64,000 bases of DNA, taken from positions 1,240,001-1,304,000 of the forward strand of contig JAHQRK010000012.1 of the NCBI GenBank assembly GCA_019828595.1, written 5' to 3'. Below the pieces are notes generated by a model. It saw only the letters and a list, made by a program, of their open reading frames with translations, was not told the origin of the DNA and did not search any database. A program made the position numbers and the translations under genes. Of this stretch, positions 18,041 through 28,799 are shown in pieces; position 1 is the first letter of the stretch; each line of letters opens with the position of its first letter. Origin of the DNA: Aphanomyces cochlioides. Its lineage: Eukaryota > Oomycota > Saprolegniomycetes > Saprolegniales > Verrucalvaceae.

Positions 18041-21000
18041 ATGAAGGGAGAAATGCGGTCGGCGGCACTCGGCGGGCTTCGAACGAGCCGCTATTCGTCT
18101 CGACGATGGAAGTTGAAGGAAAATGACGAAGGGAGCAAGTCGCAGACTCGCTTGGACATCAATCGTGTCTCCCGCGTCGCAATTTCTCGTCAAGGATGCA
18201 TTCGCGACTTGCTTTTGCACCCAGACATGCCTCTCGACGAATTGCGCGACTGTCTACGCGCGATCTTTCCTCAAGTCGAGACGCCAATTGCACTGAAGAA
18301 TGAACACAATACGCTTTACCCGTTATCGCTCTTGGCAAACCATCCCTCCACGTTTACATATGCCCGCAAAGAATCCCACGTCCCGCTTGAGCTCGTGTGC
18401 CTGGGCGATCCTGATGTCTCGTACACTGAGCTCACGCGCCAAGCTCGAGTGGGGTGGCAAGAAGAAGAAGCACCGGTGGAACTAACGCAATATACTTTGC
18501 CCCAACTCATTCGCGAATTCGGCAAAGCGGCTCCAACAGGTACATTCATCCCATATAAACTCATCTTAGCTACTACTTTCTTAGGTGCCTTGGATCGCAC
18601 GTCGTTTATCAAATGCTTGACTCAAATAATGGCCCGTGAAGACCAAGAGTTGTTTTCTCGCCTCTTTGACATTTTTGACAAAGATCGCAATGGTGTTGTC
18701 GATGTCGTGGAGTTTGTTTCTGGTTTGTCAGTGATCGTGCAAGGCGATCGCGACGAAAAGATTCGCGCGACTTTTTCTCTGTACGACACTAATGGTGATG
18801 GCTTTATTTCGCTTGAAGAAATGACGACGTACTTAACATCCGTCTACTTGGTGGTTGCTGAATTGAATCCGAGTGTGTTCGCGTCGCACCATGTTGATCC
18901 AATTCAACTTGGGCAGATTACTGCGGAGCAATGCTTTGCTGAAGCAGATCTTAACCACGATGGCCGTCTGAGCTTTGAAGAATTCCGCACTTGGTACACG
19001 CGAAGCCATCACCACGAGCCGCATGCTCGTAAATTGAAGCATGCAGCTCAGCGCCAAGTGCCAGTGTCATCGCCGCCAATAGTTCAGGTAATTTCTCCTC
19101 GTTCGATCCCTTCACTCATCCTGCTCAGGTGAAATGGACTCTAAACGCAGTTCGAGACATGACTGGCCTTGGTGACTACTCGGTGGACGAAATGCTGGCT
19201 TGCTTCCCACATACTACCATCACAAAAGCTACATTTCTTGCAACTATGCAACGTATTCTCCAACGACAGCGCAAGCCAGTCACATCCGATGTTCGAGCTC
19301 TCCTTGATACCCTTTTCTCTCTCTTTGACTCGGACGGTAATGGCGTATTGAACGGTGTTGAGCTCCAAACGGGTCTCTCTGTCTTATGTCGGCCAAGTCC
19401 TTGTACGTCGATGTAACCAACACTGAACTAACACTCTGGTAGATGCTGTGCGCGCTGCATTTAATCTCATCGATGCCAACCACGACGGCCATATCTCCAT
19501 GAACGAAATGGTGCACTATCTGAGCTCTGTCTTTCGTGTTCTTCATGGCGTGACAAATACCCACGTGCCTCTTGACCCAGACACTTTGGCTCGCCACACA
19601 GCTCTCCAAATGTTTGCAGAAGTAGATTTGAACCGAGATGGCAGCATTTCGTTTGACGAATTCCAAGTTTGGTATGCGATTTTGGACTGGAGAGAAATTT
19701 ATGAGGCTCTATAGGTACTCGACACCAACAACTGTCCATCCTACAGCTGCGCCACTGTTCCCTGGCCATCGCGACATGGCGAACCTTACCCAAGTTTCTC
19801 AACCTATGACCCTGGAACGGGCTGGTGCACTCACCACTTTGAATTCTCGGCATCCGCTCGACGTATTTGAAGTCGTGGCGCTCTACGTCAACTTCGACGG
19901 GGTACTCACTAAGGAAGCTTTCAATCAAGCCTTCACTCACCTCATGCAAGGAGCGTTAAATGATCAATCCCGTACGGTGCGTGATCCTACCGCTAGATAT
20001 ATTTAATTGGCCATTTTTCCAGGAGATTGAAAAACTCTTTCATGCATTTGATGCCGATGGCGACGGCGTGGTCGATTTCTGTGAATTGAGCTCTGGTCTT
20101 TCGTTGCTCTGCGCGGGCTCGCAGCAAGAAAAGATCGAAGCCGCTTTCACACTCTACGATGTCAACAAGGACAATTTCATCTCGATGGCTGAGCTTGTGA
20201 GCTATTTAACTGCTGTTTTCCGTGTCGTTTATGCATTTGGCACTCCAATTCCTAATGTCACACCTGAACAATTGGCTGAATCGACTGCTGCAGACGCATT
20301 CGCTCTCTATGACGCGAACAACGATGGCCAGCTCAGCTTGGAAGAGTTTACAGTCTGGTATACTTCACCTCAGCCATCTGCACCCCCTGCTCCAGTCGCA
20401 TCGGGAGGTCAACCACAATTTGACTTGGCATTCTTGCGACAAGCACGCCAACTGACGCACTTGGGGCAATATGCCGTCAGCGATATCTTTTCGTTCTTTC
20501 AAGCCAGTGCGACGAGCGACGGTCTATCGAAAGCACAATTCTTCCGCTGCTTTAACAAACTCTTGAGCAAGACAGCACCTGCAGCTGAGACCAAACCACA
20601 GCTTAAGGCCACACTAGAACGGCTATTTGTGCTATTCGATACGGATGGAAACGGCATCGTCGATACGAAAGAACTTGCTGCTGGCTTGAGTTTGCTGTGT
20701 GGGGTAATACTCTAGGATCTTGATATGTTACTCATCTCGGATAGGGAAGCGATGTGGACAAAGTTCAAGCCGCCTTCTCGCTGTTTGACGCCAATGGAGA
20801 TGGCTTTATTTCCCGCCAAGAAATGCTCAGCTACTTGACAGCTGTATTCAAAGTCCTCTTGCAAACATCACCGAATATTCAAGCGCAACTGGGCCATGCG
20901 TCGGCTGTTCAACTAGCCCAAGCGACCACCGAGCATTGTTTTGAGACTTGCGATGTGAACCATGACAATCAACTCAGCATTGATGAATTCACGAAGTGGT

Positions 21001-24000
21001 ATCGTGCACCTCAAGTGAAGAAACCAAAAACAAAATCGCGGCCTCAGACGAAACATACACAGTCACTTCCTCAAGCTCGAGCCTTATTGGGTAAGCGCGT
21101 TGCCCGCGCCTAATGCATATCTTGTTTTTCTTTAGGCTTGATGCACGTCTCGTCTGATGCACTGATGGATCTTTTTCGTGATCGATTGGACCATCCTGTG
21201 TCCGAGAAGGCCTTTTTTGCCTGCTTATCCAAGCTTGTGCAGACGGAAGATGCAACGCAAAAAGCCCGAGTCCATGTCCTTATATCGAAACTTTTCCAGT
21301 CGTTTCACGCAGCCTTTCAGCACATGACACCGGGCTTGCTGTATCTTGACGTAGCCTGCGGCTTGTCTGTTCTAGCTAGTGACGCTCATCAAGACAAGGT
21401 GCTATCGACATTTCGGCTCATGGATCGCAATGGCGATATGGTCTTGACTGAGACAGAGCTCGTACGTTATTTCACGGCCGTTTTTGCTATCATGTATGTC
21501 CTTGAGCCTGAAAAACTCGAAGCTGTCCAATCCGTCTCGCCCTACGAATTAGCAAAGATTACTGCAGAAAACACAATGGCCGAAGCTGACCGCAACCATG
21601 ACAATGAGATTAGCTTCGTCGAATTCCAAAGGTATGCATGGTCATCACATGTGTGTATCACTTGCTTGTAGATGGTATACAAAGGATCAGCCACCACCAC
21701 CCACCCTTGCCGAGATTCGTCATTTAACCGGCCTTGGTTATCTTAACGTCGAAGACGTCTTTGAAAGACTGGCCGATACCGCCGATGAAAAACGTGGTGG
21801 GGTGTCATTTGAAGCTTTTTTGGCTGCTTTAACCGATGTCGCGCAAGAACATCATGGCACTGAAGTGCCGTCTGAATTGGAGGCCGTGAGCAGACAACTG
21901 TTTCAGGCATTCGACGCAGATCCAAATGGACGAGTGGATTTCTCAGAGCTTGCTGCTGGACTGAGTGTATTATGCAAAGGAACGCGCGAAGCTAAAGTCC
22001 ATGCAGCGTTTTCTCTGTATGATTTCAATGGAGACGGGTAAACTAAATCAATGCTATGGAGTCTCAATGTATATTGTAGGTTCATAACAATGGACGAAAT
22101 GACACGCTACTTGACATCAGTGTTTCGAGTTTTGTACGTTCTACAACCTCACATGGCGCTCGAAACTGGTGTTTCTGCAACTGAGCTTGGTACAATCACA
22201 GCCGAACAAGCGTTTGTCGATGCCGACCTTGATCGCGACAATCGATTGAGTTTGAATGAATTTGCGCAATGGTATGCCAAGCATAAAAGCCCGATCATCA
22301 CGCCAACGAAGAAGTGGAATTTGAATGAGATTCGGCGCCTGACCAAGTTGATGTACCACAAGGCAGAGGATGTGTTTGAATTATTTGCTGAAGCTGCCAA
22401 TGAAGATGGCAATTTGGACCAAGCGAGCTTTAACAAGTGCTTTATCACTCTCATGAACGACAACAATCCATGGATAAAACCGTTCTTGGGCCGCTTATTT
22501 GCATTGTTCGATGCAAATCATGATGGATTGGTTGATTTTTCCGAGTTGACGGCAGGATTGTCCATTTTATGCGCAGGTATTATAACTTGACAGAGAATGT
22601 TCTCATCTGTTCGAATAGGCTCGAAAGAAGACAAGGTGCAGGCAGCATTTTCTCTATTTGATTTTAATGGTGATGGCTACATCAGCCTCGAAGAAATGAC
22701 CAAATATTTGACGAGCGTCTTCAGAGTTCTGTTTGAAGTGAACGACGAACATGCCCAAACATTGCAAGTCTCGCCTGAAGATTTGGCTATCGTTACTGCG
22801 AAGCAAGCTTTCAATGAAGTGGACTTGAATCATGACGGCAAAATTGGCTTGGGCGAATTCATGAAGTAAGCTAGTTTTAGTTTTGCGGATCAACCACCTC
22901 TTTTATAGATGGTATTCAAATCCTGGAAGCCTTGCAAGTCACACTGAGCACTTGTTTTCTCTGCAAGAAGCTCGGCGGCTCACCCAACTTGAACGCTATG
23001 CCCCTGACACTGTCTTTGAGTTGCTTGCAGATTGCGCGGATACAAAGGGAAATTTGACCAAAGAGGCATTCACTGAATGCTTTGAGACGAACTTTATATC
23101 TAAGCCAGATGCTCGCACTATGCACGTGATCCATCGACTTTTTGATATTTTTGATGTGGATGGCAATGGCACTGTTGATTTTGCCGAGCTTACAGCTGGC
23201 TTGAGTGTCTTGTGGTGCGTGTGCAAACCTTGGCAAGGATTTAACTTGTATGTAGTGGTGGACGTAGGGAAGATAAAGTCCGAGCTGCATTTGCTTTGTA
23301 CGATTACAATCACGATGGAGTAATTTCCCTTGATGAAATGACGAGGTATGCGTGATTTCCTGCTTTTTGTAATATATTCGGGCTTTAGGTATTTGACTGC
23401 AGTATTCAAAGTACTCTACTCGACAAACCCGGGACTGGAAGCCCAAATGCAAGTGACACCAGCAGAACTAGCTCAAGTAACAGCTGAGCAAGCATTTCTC
23501 GAATGCGACATCAACCAAGATGGCAAACTCACATTGGATGAGTTTCACGCTTGGTACTCCGTTCTTTGGAATGGCAAAACTCACCTGACGATATAAATAG
23601 GTACACTCAGAGTCACAAGACCCAAAAAGTATCGATTCCTTTGCCTTCACTTGCCCAAGTGCGTCACTTGACTAACTTGAGCTCGTTTCCACCTGATGAA
23701 GTGGTGGAACGCTTTCGCCAAGCAGCTACCAATTCGGGCCAATTTAGCCTAGAAGAATTCACTGGAATTTTGAAAAGCTTTGCGAAAGATGGCGAAGATC
23801 CTGATGCCCTAGACTCTGTGGCAGCGCGTCTTTATGAATTATTCGACACGGATGACAATGGTGTCGTCGATTATACTGAATTAGGCGCTGGTCTCTCTGT
23901 GCTATGCGGTATGGCCGCCATTGGTTAGCTCGTCCTATTTAATGTATCTTAGGAGGCACACAGGAGGACAAAATTCGAGCAGCATTTGCCTTGTATGATT

Positions 24001-25645
24001 TGAACCACGATGGAACAATATCGCGAAGCGAAATGGCTCTCTATTTGACTTCAGTGTTCAAGGTCCTATATGAGACCAATCCAGACACACAACAACGAGT
24101 TCAAGGTGCCTTGCTTCATTTTGTGTTGGTTAAATATTATTCGGGTAGGCGTGACACCAGAAGAACTGGGGGCAATTACAGCAGAGCAAGCATTTGTGGA
24201 AGCCGACAAAGACCACAACGGGGTCCTGAGCTTTGACGAATTCAGGCAGTGGTATTTGACCCCTAGTGAGTCGAGAGTGAACACAATCCAAGTTCCATCG
24301 TGGGTGAGCTTGCAAGCTGTGAAAGAATTGACCCAGTTGCACTTGTATTCGCCATCCTACGTGTTTCAGCTCTTAAGTGAGCATATGACAGATCCAAAAG
24401 GTTTGGACCGAGCTTCTTTTGAGCGTTGTTTCGCATCGCTCATTCCCCCGTCGACGGTATGACAGTGTATTGATACTTTTATGAACTGAATCTGAGTAGA
24501 TCCGCGACCCTGAAGCACGCCACCGTATCCATTTGATCTTGGATCGACTTTTTAATGTCTTTGACACAAATGGCAATGGCTACGTGAATTATCAAGAATT
24601 GGCAAGTGGATTGAGTATTCTATGTGGCGGCTCCCGAGACGAAAAAGTTCGAGCTGCATTTGATTTGTACGATTTAAACCACGATGGAGTTCTTTCCTTG
24701 GATGAAATGGTGCAATACCTCACTGCAGTCTTCAAAATCCTGTGCGAAACCAACACGCAAGCCTACCCTGATGACGTTACACCTGAAGAGCTCGCCCAGG
24801 TTTGGCAAACGTTTTCTAACGAGTTTGGTTACGGGTCGTGCTTAGATTACTGCAGAGGAATGCTTTGCACAAGCTCAGGTCCCTGTCGACGGCAAATTGA
24901 ATTACAATCAATTTGAGAGATGGTATACACGAGACACGCCAGCCACAAACGAAGGGTCTGCAAGCAGCATGGATCGCATTCGCAATTTGCTCAAGCTCAA
25001 CAAGTACGAAGTGGGCGATATTTTCGAAATCTTTGCCGAAGCCGCACCGAATGGTGAACTGGGCTTTGCTGCTTTTCGACAGTGCTTTGAACACATGATT
25101 GATTTGGCTGGCGGGTTGTGTCACAAGTCGGTTGATAAATTCTCACTTAGTCTGTAGGTACGACTCTCCCCAAGCTAAACAAGAGGCAGCCGTGGTAATC
25201 CGTCGCCTCTTTTTGGCGTTTGACGTCAACCACAACAATGCTGTTGATTTCGGCGAGTTGGCCAGTGGCTTAAGTGTTTTGAGTGGTTCAACAATGGATG
25301 ATAAAGTTCTGGCAGCTTTTCGACTCTACGATGTCAACAGCGACGGTATGAATGTACATGCTCTGCATAGTGCTAAACGTTTCCTCAAGGATATATTTCT
25401 CTGGATGAAATGATTAGCTACATGACATCAATTTTCCGTGTCATGTACGAAACATCCGACAAAACCAAAGGCCAAATGAGTGTGTCACCTGAAGAGTTGG
25501 CACGAGTGACTGCTACCCAATGCTTTAAAGATGCAGATCGGAACCATGACAAGAAGCTGAGTTTTGAAGAATTCAAACAGGTGCGATCGAGTACATTCCT
25601 ATATTGCATCTGACTTGTATCTAGTGGTGCACATCGACCATGTGA
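18041..25645 (+). CDS. Giant EF-hand protein: 11 calcium-sensor modules, 33 EF loops, 22 exons
   Basis: Splicing 21 GT-AG introns of 40-47 nt gives an unbroken 2232-residue protein ending WCTSTM. Intron starts: 18540, 19088, 19403, 19672, 19977, 20704, 21091, 21632, 22038, 22577, 22866, 23215, 23346, 23554, 23909, 24106, 24457, 24800, 25115, 25346, 25581. After about 170 N-terminal residues, perhaps of ubiquitin-like fold, come 11 copies of one module of about 190 residues. Each has a degenerate first hand (RHLTxL, then VFE..A..F..CF), a loop like FDxDGNGxVDFxEL, the signature GLSxLCxG, a loop YDxNxDGxISxxEM, YLTxVFRVLY, ITAEQAF, a loop ADxNHDGxLSFxEF and WY. This resembles neuronal-calcium-sensor or CBL/calcineurin-B units. 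Of 33 loops, 31 keep the first Asp and last Glu; module 5 loop 1 and module 10 loop 3 are lost. No catalytic domain and no membrane segment are seen. A calcium buffer or scaffold is inferred. Confidence 0.88.
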
Positions 25646-25792
25646 ATTGAGAGATACATTTGAATATGAAAAGTTACAAAAACCCAGTCGAATTGAACTC
25701 TGTTTCCGTCCACAACGACGATAGGGACGGCGGCGACGAAGGCCAAACTATTCCATAGATTGCTTTCAGCCATAAATATAGAGATGGGGGTT

Positions 25793-26575
25793 TTAGGTAC
25801 GAGGGGGAGGGGACGGACGCTCATTGCGACTCAACCCATTGAGGTGATTGATTTGACTTACTCCGTTGTGGCCTTGTCCGTTGACTTGCTCATTACAGCT
25901 CAGACCATTGTGGCCATGTCCGTTGACATACTCATTGTTGCTCACTTCATTCTGTGCATTTCCATTGACATGCTCCTTGGGCGATTTTCTTGGACTTGAC
26001 TTATCTGATGATTGATTGGTTCGACCAGGTTGATAGTGCTGATGTTGGAGGCCATGCCTCCACATATGACTGGAATAACCGAGATTTTCTAGTTGGGTTT
26101 CATACAGTTTGACAAGGACATCATGGGCTTTGATGGTTTTCTGAAGCAAGTCCCTCTCTTGAACTGCTTCGTCCAACTTTTTCTTCTCAACATGGGCGAC
26201 ATGATGCCAGACACTCCGTTGAGCAGCTGACGCCAAGCGAGCTTGTGCAGCGACTTGGAGACGCTCAATTTGGCCTTCTAGCTCTGGTACGTCCCGTCGA
26301 AGTTGATCTAGTTCAACTTGTTTCCTTTGCCGGTGACGCTTGTTATTAATGCGGTGCTTGACTCTTCGTGTGAGTTTCTTGCGGTTTTCATCGGACGAAT
26401 TTGAGAGTTCCATGAAGTAATCGAGCATCTTTTGATCGGTTTTGGACGGACTGCTCGAGTTGGAGCTATTCTGCTGTCCCGTTGATGCGCCTTCAGCAGT
26501 TGTGTGTTCCTCTTGGTCTTCTTGCTGGTTGTGGTCACCCACTTCATCCGAGCACAGTAGCGAAGTTAGCGTCAT
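25793..26575 (-). CDS. bZIP-type transcription factor with C-terminal repeats
   Basis: 260 residues from ATG 26575 (MTLTSLLCSDE). An acidic Gln/Ser-rich N-terminus precedes a basic region at about 66-88 (KKLTRRVKHRINNKRHRQRK) and a leucine-zipper-like helix (about 88-113). A second helical stretch runs to about 165 (VEKKKLDEAVQERDLLQK). The basic region departs from the usual N-x2-A-x2-S/C-R; variant bZIPs are known in oomycetes. The tail has imperfect 14-residue repeats around NEYVNGHGHNGLS and NEQVNGQGHNGVS. The gene is convergent with the EF-hand gene, whose stop is only 147 bp away. DNA binding as a dimer in the nucleus is inferred from the family. Confidence 0.75.
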   Translation of the reverse strand: MTLTSLLCSDEVGDHNQQEDQEEHTTAEGASTGQQNSSNSSSPSKTDQKMLDYFMELSNSSDENRKKLTRRVKHRINNKRHRQRKQVELDQLRRDVPELEGQIERLQVAAQARLASAAQRSVWHHVAHVEKKKLDEAVQERDLLQKTIKAHDVLVKLYETQLENLGYSSHMWRHGLQHQHYQPGRTNQSSDKSSPRKSPKEHVNGNAQNEVSNNEYVNGHGHNGLSCNEQVNGQGHNGVSQINHLNGLSRNERPSPPPRT

Positions 26576-28312
26576 TTCACAAGACGCTGGTCGTCGATGG
26601 ATCAAGCGGCCAGAATTATATTCTGACTCGGCGGTAGAAATAATCGCCTTAAGATAACCATTAAATTAATATACGGTGCGGAGCATGACGCCATACAAAA
26701 ACGCAGTCTAAAATTCAGACACTTCATTAACTCTTTTATAATATGAAAAATGTATTGTGAAAAATCAGACACTTTGTTGGCAGTTTTTAATGTCAGACAT
26801 ATTGGAAAACTTCGTCGAAGTCTTTACGCCTGTCCAATCCTTGAACGAGATTTTCGAACAGCCTTTCGCTTCGAAATACGCTCTTCGATTTTTTCGAAAC
26901 AAAGGTTCATGTGGATCTGCCCGCTTCGCTTGGCAATGTGTTCACCGCACCGGCGTGCGATCAGCGAGTATAGAAGAGCAATCGTGGACTATCTCGAATG
27001 TTCAAGTCATGTGTAGGGTCTTTGTACTTTCGCCAGAGACATGACATTAACCTGTTTATCCGGACCAGAGAGTCATGGCCCCAAAACAACAAAGACAGAT
27101 GGCATGTGTTATATTGATTGGTGCATACTGCGTGACTCTCGCAGTGATAACGCTTGTTTGGTTGGTCGAATTGACAGTCTGAAATAGGGTGTTTATCCCC
27201 CATCATTTCCAACAGAATATCTCCATCCCTTACAGAAGACCGACAACCTGCTACCATGCAGTCTTTCGATGCGTTTAGCGGCTTGACCGGACCAGTGAGT
27301 GAGGCGAATCTCCCCAATTTATCTCCAATCAAATTCAATGAAATGTATTGTCTTCAGAATTTACAGTGTGGATTGCACTGGCATATCTATTTTGTCCAAT
27401 CCAAATTTATAATAGTTTCAATTGGCTATATATATGGAGGCGTACATCAATGTTGTGCGAGTTGTCAGAGCTCCCTCTTCTCACGCTCATGCTTGTCGAG
27501 CTACAACGAATTCTTGCACGCCTGGGCTAGCAATAATGATGACAACTGACCAAATAAATTACGATGAATTTACTCCTATTTCTCTGAGTTTACTGTTAAC
27601 CAACAACGGAGCGATTACAGCATTTCTGAGAGAATGGACGAAGGGCGATAAAGCTATGCCATCACATACGGCCTCGTGATACTCCGAAGTGTTTAAAATC
27701 CCGTAGAGATCATAAATCACACATTTAAGGAGACAAGATGATTGTTGATTCCTTAGTATCAGTCTTTTATTCGAGATTGCGTTGCTAAACTAATACAAGT
27801 TACATGACCAGCACCAACTCTTCTACATGTATTGTGTCAGTTAAAATGTATCACCGACAAATGTATCGTCCAATCAATGATCAGAACCGACAAAACTTGT
27901 CGGTTAGCCAATCAGATTGCAGGATTCATGTCGGTTTGGTGCGATATGTTGTTGATTTGACAAAATTTTGACGATTCTGATTGGCTGAATTTTTTACGAG
28001 AAAATACAAGTAACGTTAAGTCTGAGTGATTCAAATCGAATTTTCAGTGTGTAAATAAAATATTTTTGATGATCAAAATGGATTTTTAGTGAATTTGGCT
28101 TGTCGGTATTTTCTTTACAAGCCATTCTTGTGCTTTATACATTTGTCAAGAAGCAATATGACAAAGAATAAAAGATTGGGTAATTGGGATGGCGTTGACA
28201 CCAATCCTGGCAGATAGGGTTGACAATTGATTTGGTAGTGAAAGCAAGAAGTCAATGTCCAGTAACACACGTGAGGGACGTAGCAAAAGGCAAACTGAAC
28301 GGGATCGAATAG
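26576..28312. other. Gene-poor AT-rich interval
   Basis: No confident gene. A plus-strand ORF from ATG 27256 (MQSFDAFSGLTGP, 97 codons) has an internal GTGAGT donor-like site and a single TTATCCGGA about 190 nt upstream, so it could be a small spliced gene, but I cannot support one. A perfect 11-bp inverted repeat with CCAAT boxes lies at 27906-27986. Another short inverted repeat, ACCGACAA/TTGTCGGT, lies just before it. Confidence 0.3.
27906..27986. repeat. Inverted repeat of CCAAT boxes
   Basis: AGCCAATCAGA at 27906-27916 and its exact reverse complement TCTGATTGGCT at 27976-27986, with a 59-bp spacer. It could be a small MITE remnant or a divergent promoter pair. Confidence 0.4.
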
Positions 28313-28790
28313 TGTCGCAGGGGGTACAGGGGGGTCTGCAGGGTCTGCAGAGACTGCACCACCAAATAGAGAGTAGACAATCCATGGTCCCTTGACAGCT
28401 CGGCAAAACAAAGATGGACTAGTGACTGGGAGCAGTCCTTGATGCCAGTGAATCACAGTGTACAAACGCATGCCCACTCTTGACTCAGCAGGCAGAGGTT
28501 TGTTGATCAGCCGACGAGTGTGGCAGGGGGTACAGGAGGGTCTGCAGGGTCTGCAGAGGATGTACTTCTGTAGGGTGATATGCGACAACAAGCAATAGAG
28601 GCGCACGACCACTCAGCAAACAATCGTTAAAGACACAAATGGAACACCACAAGACACAAAAGCACACGAGACACAAGGGTCGCAGGGGGTGCAGGTGTCG
28701 CAGCAGGGTCCGTAGGTGCTGCCATCGTAGAAAAGGGTAAGCAGGGGTAGCAAGTATCGCAGGGGGTCCCGGAGGGCCTGCGGTAGTTGC
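28313..28790 (+). repeat. Dispersed GC-rich short repeat cluster
   Basis: A core like CGCAGGGGGTACAGG followed by TCTGCAGGGTCTGCAGAG recurs at about 28313-28352 and 28522-28558. More diverged copies lie near 28679-28715 and 28757-28790, with further traces at 29540-29580 and 29910. The Cys/Pro-rich minus-strand open frames over this stretch are produced by the repeat and are not genes. Confidence 0.5.
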
Positions 28791-28799
28791 AACAAACAA

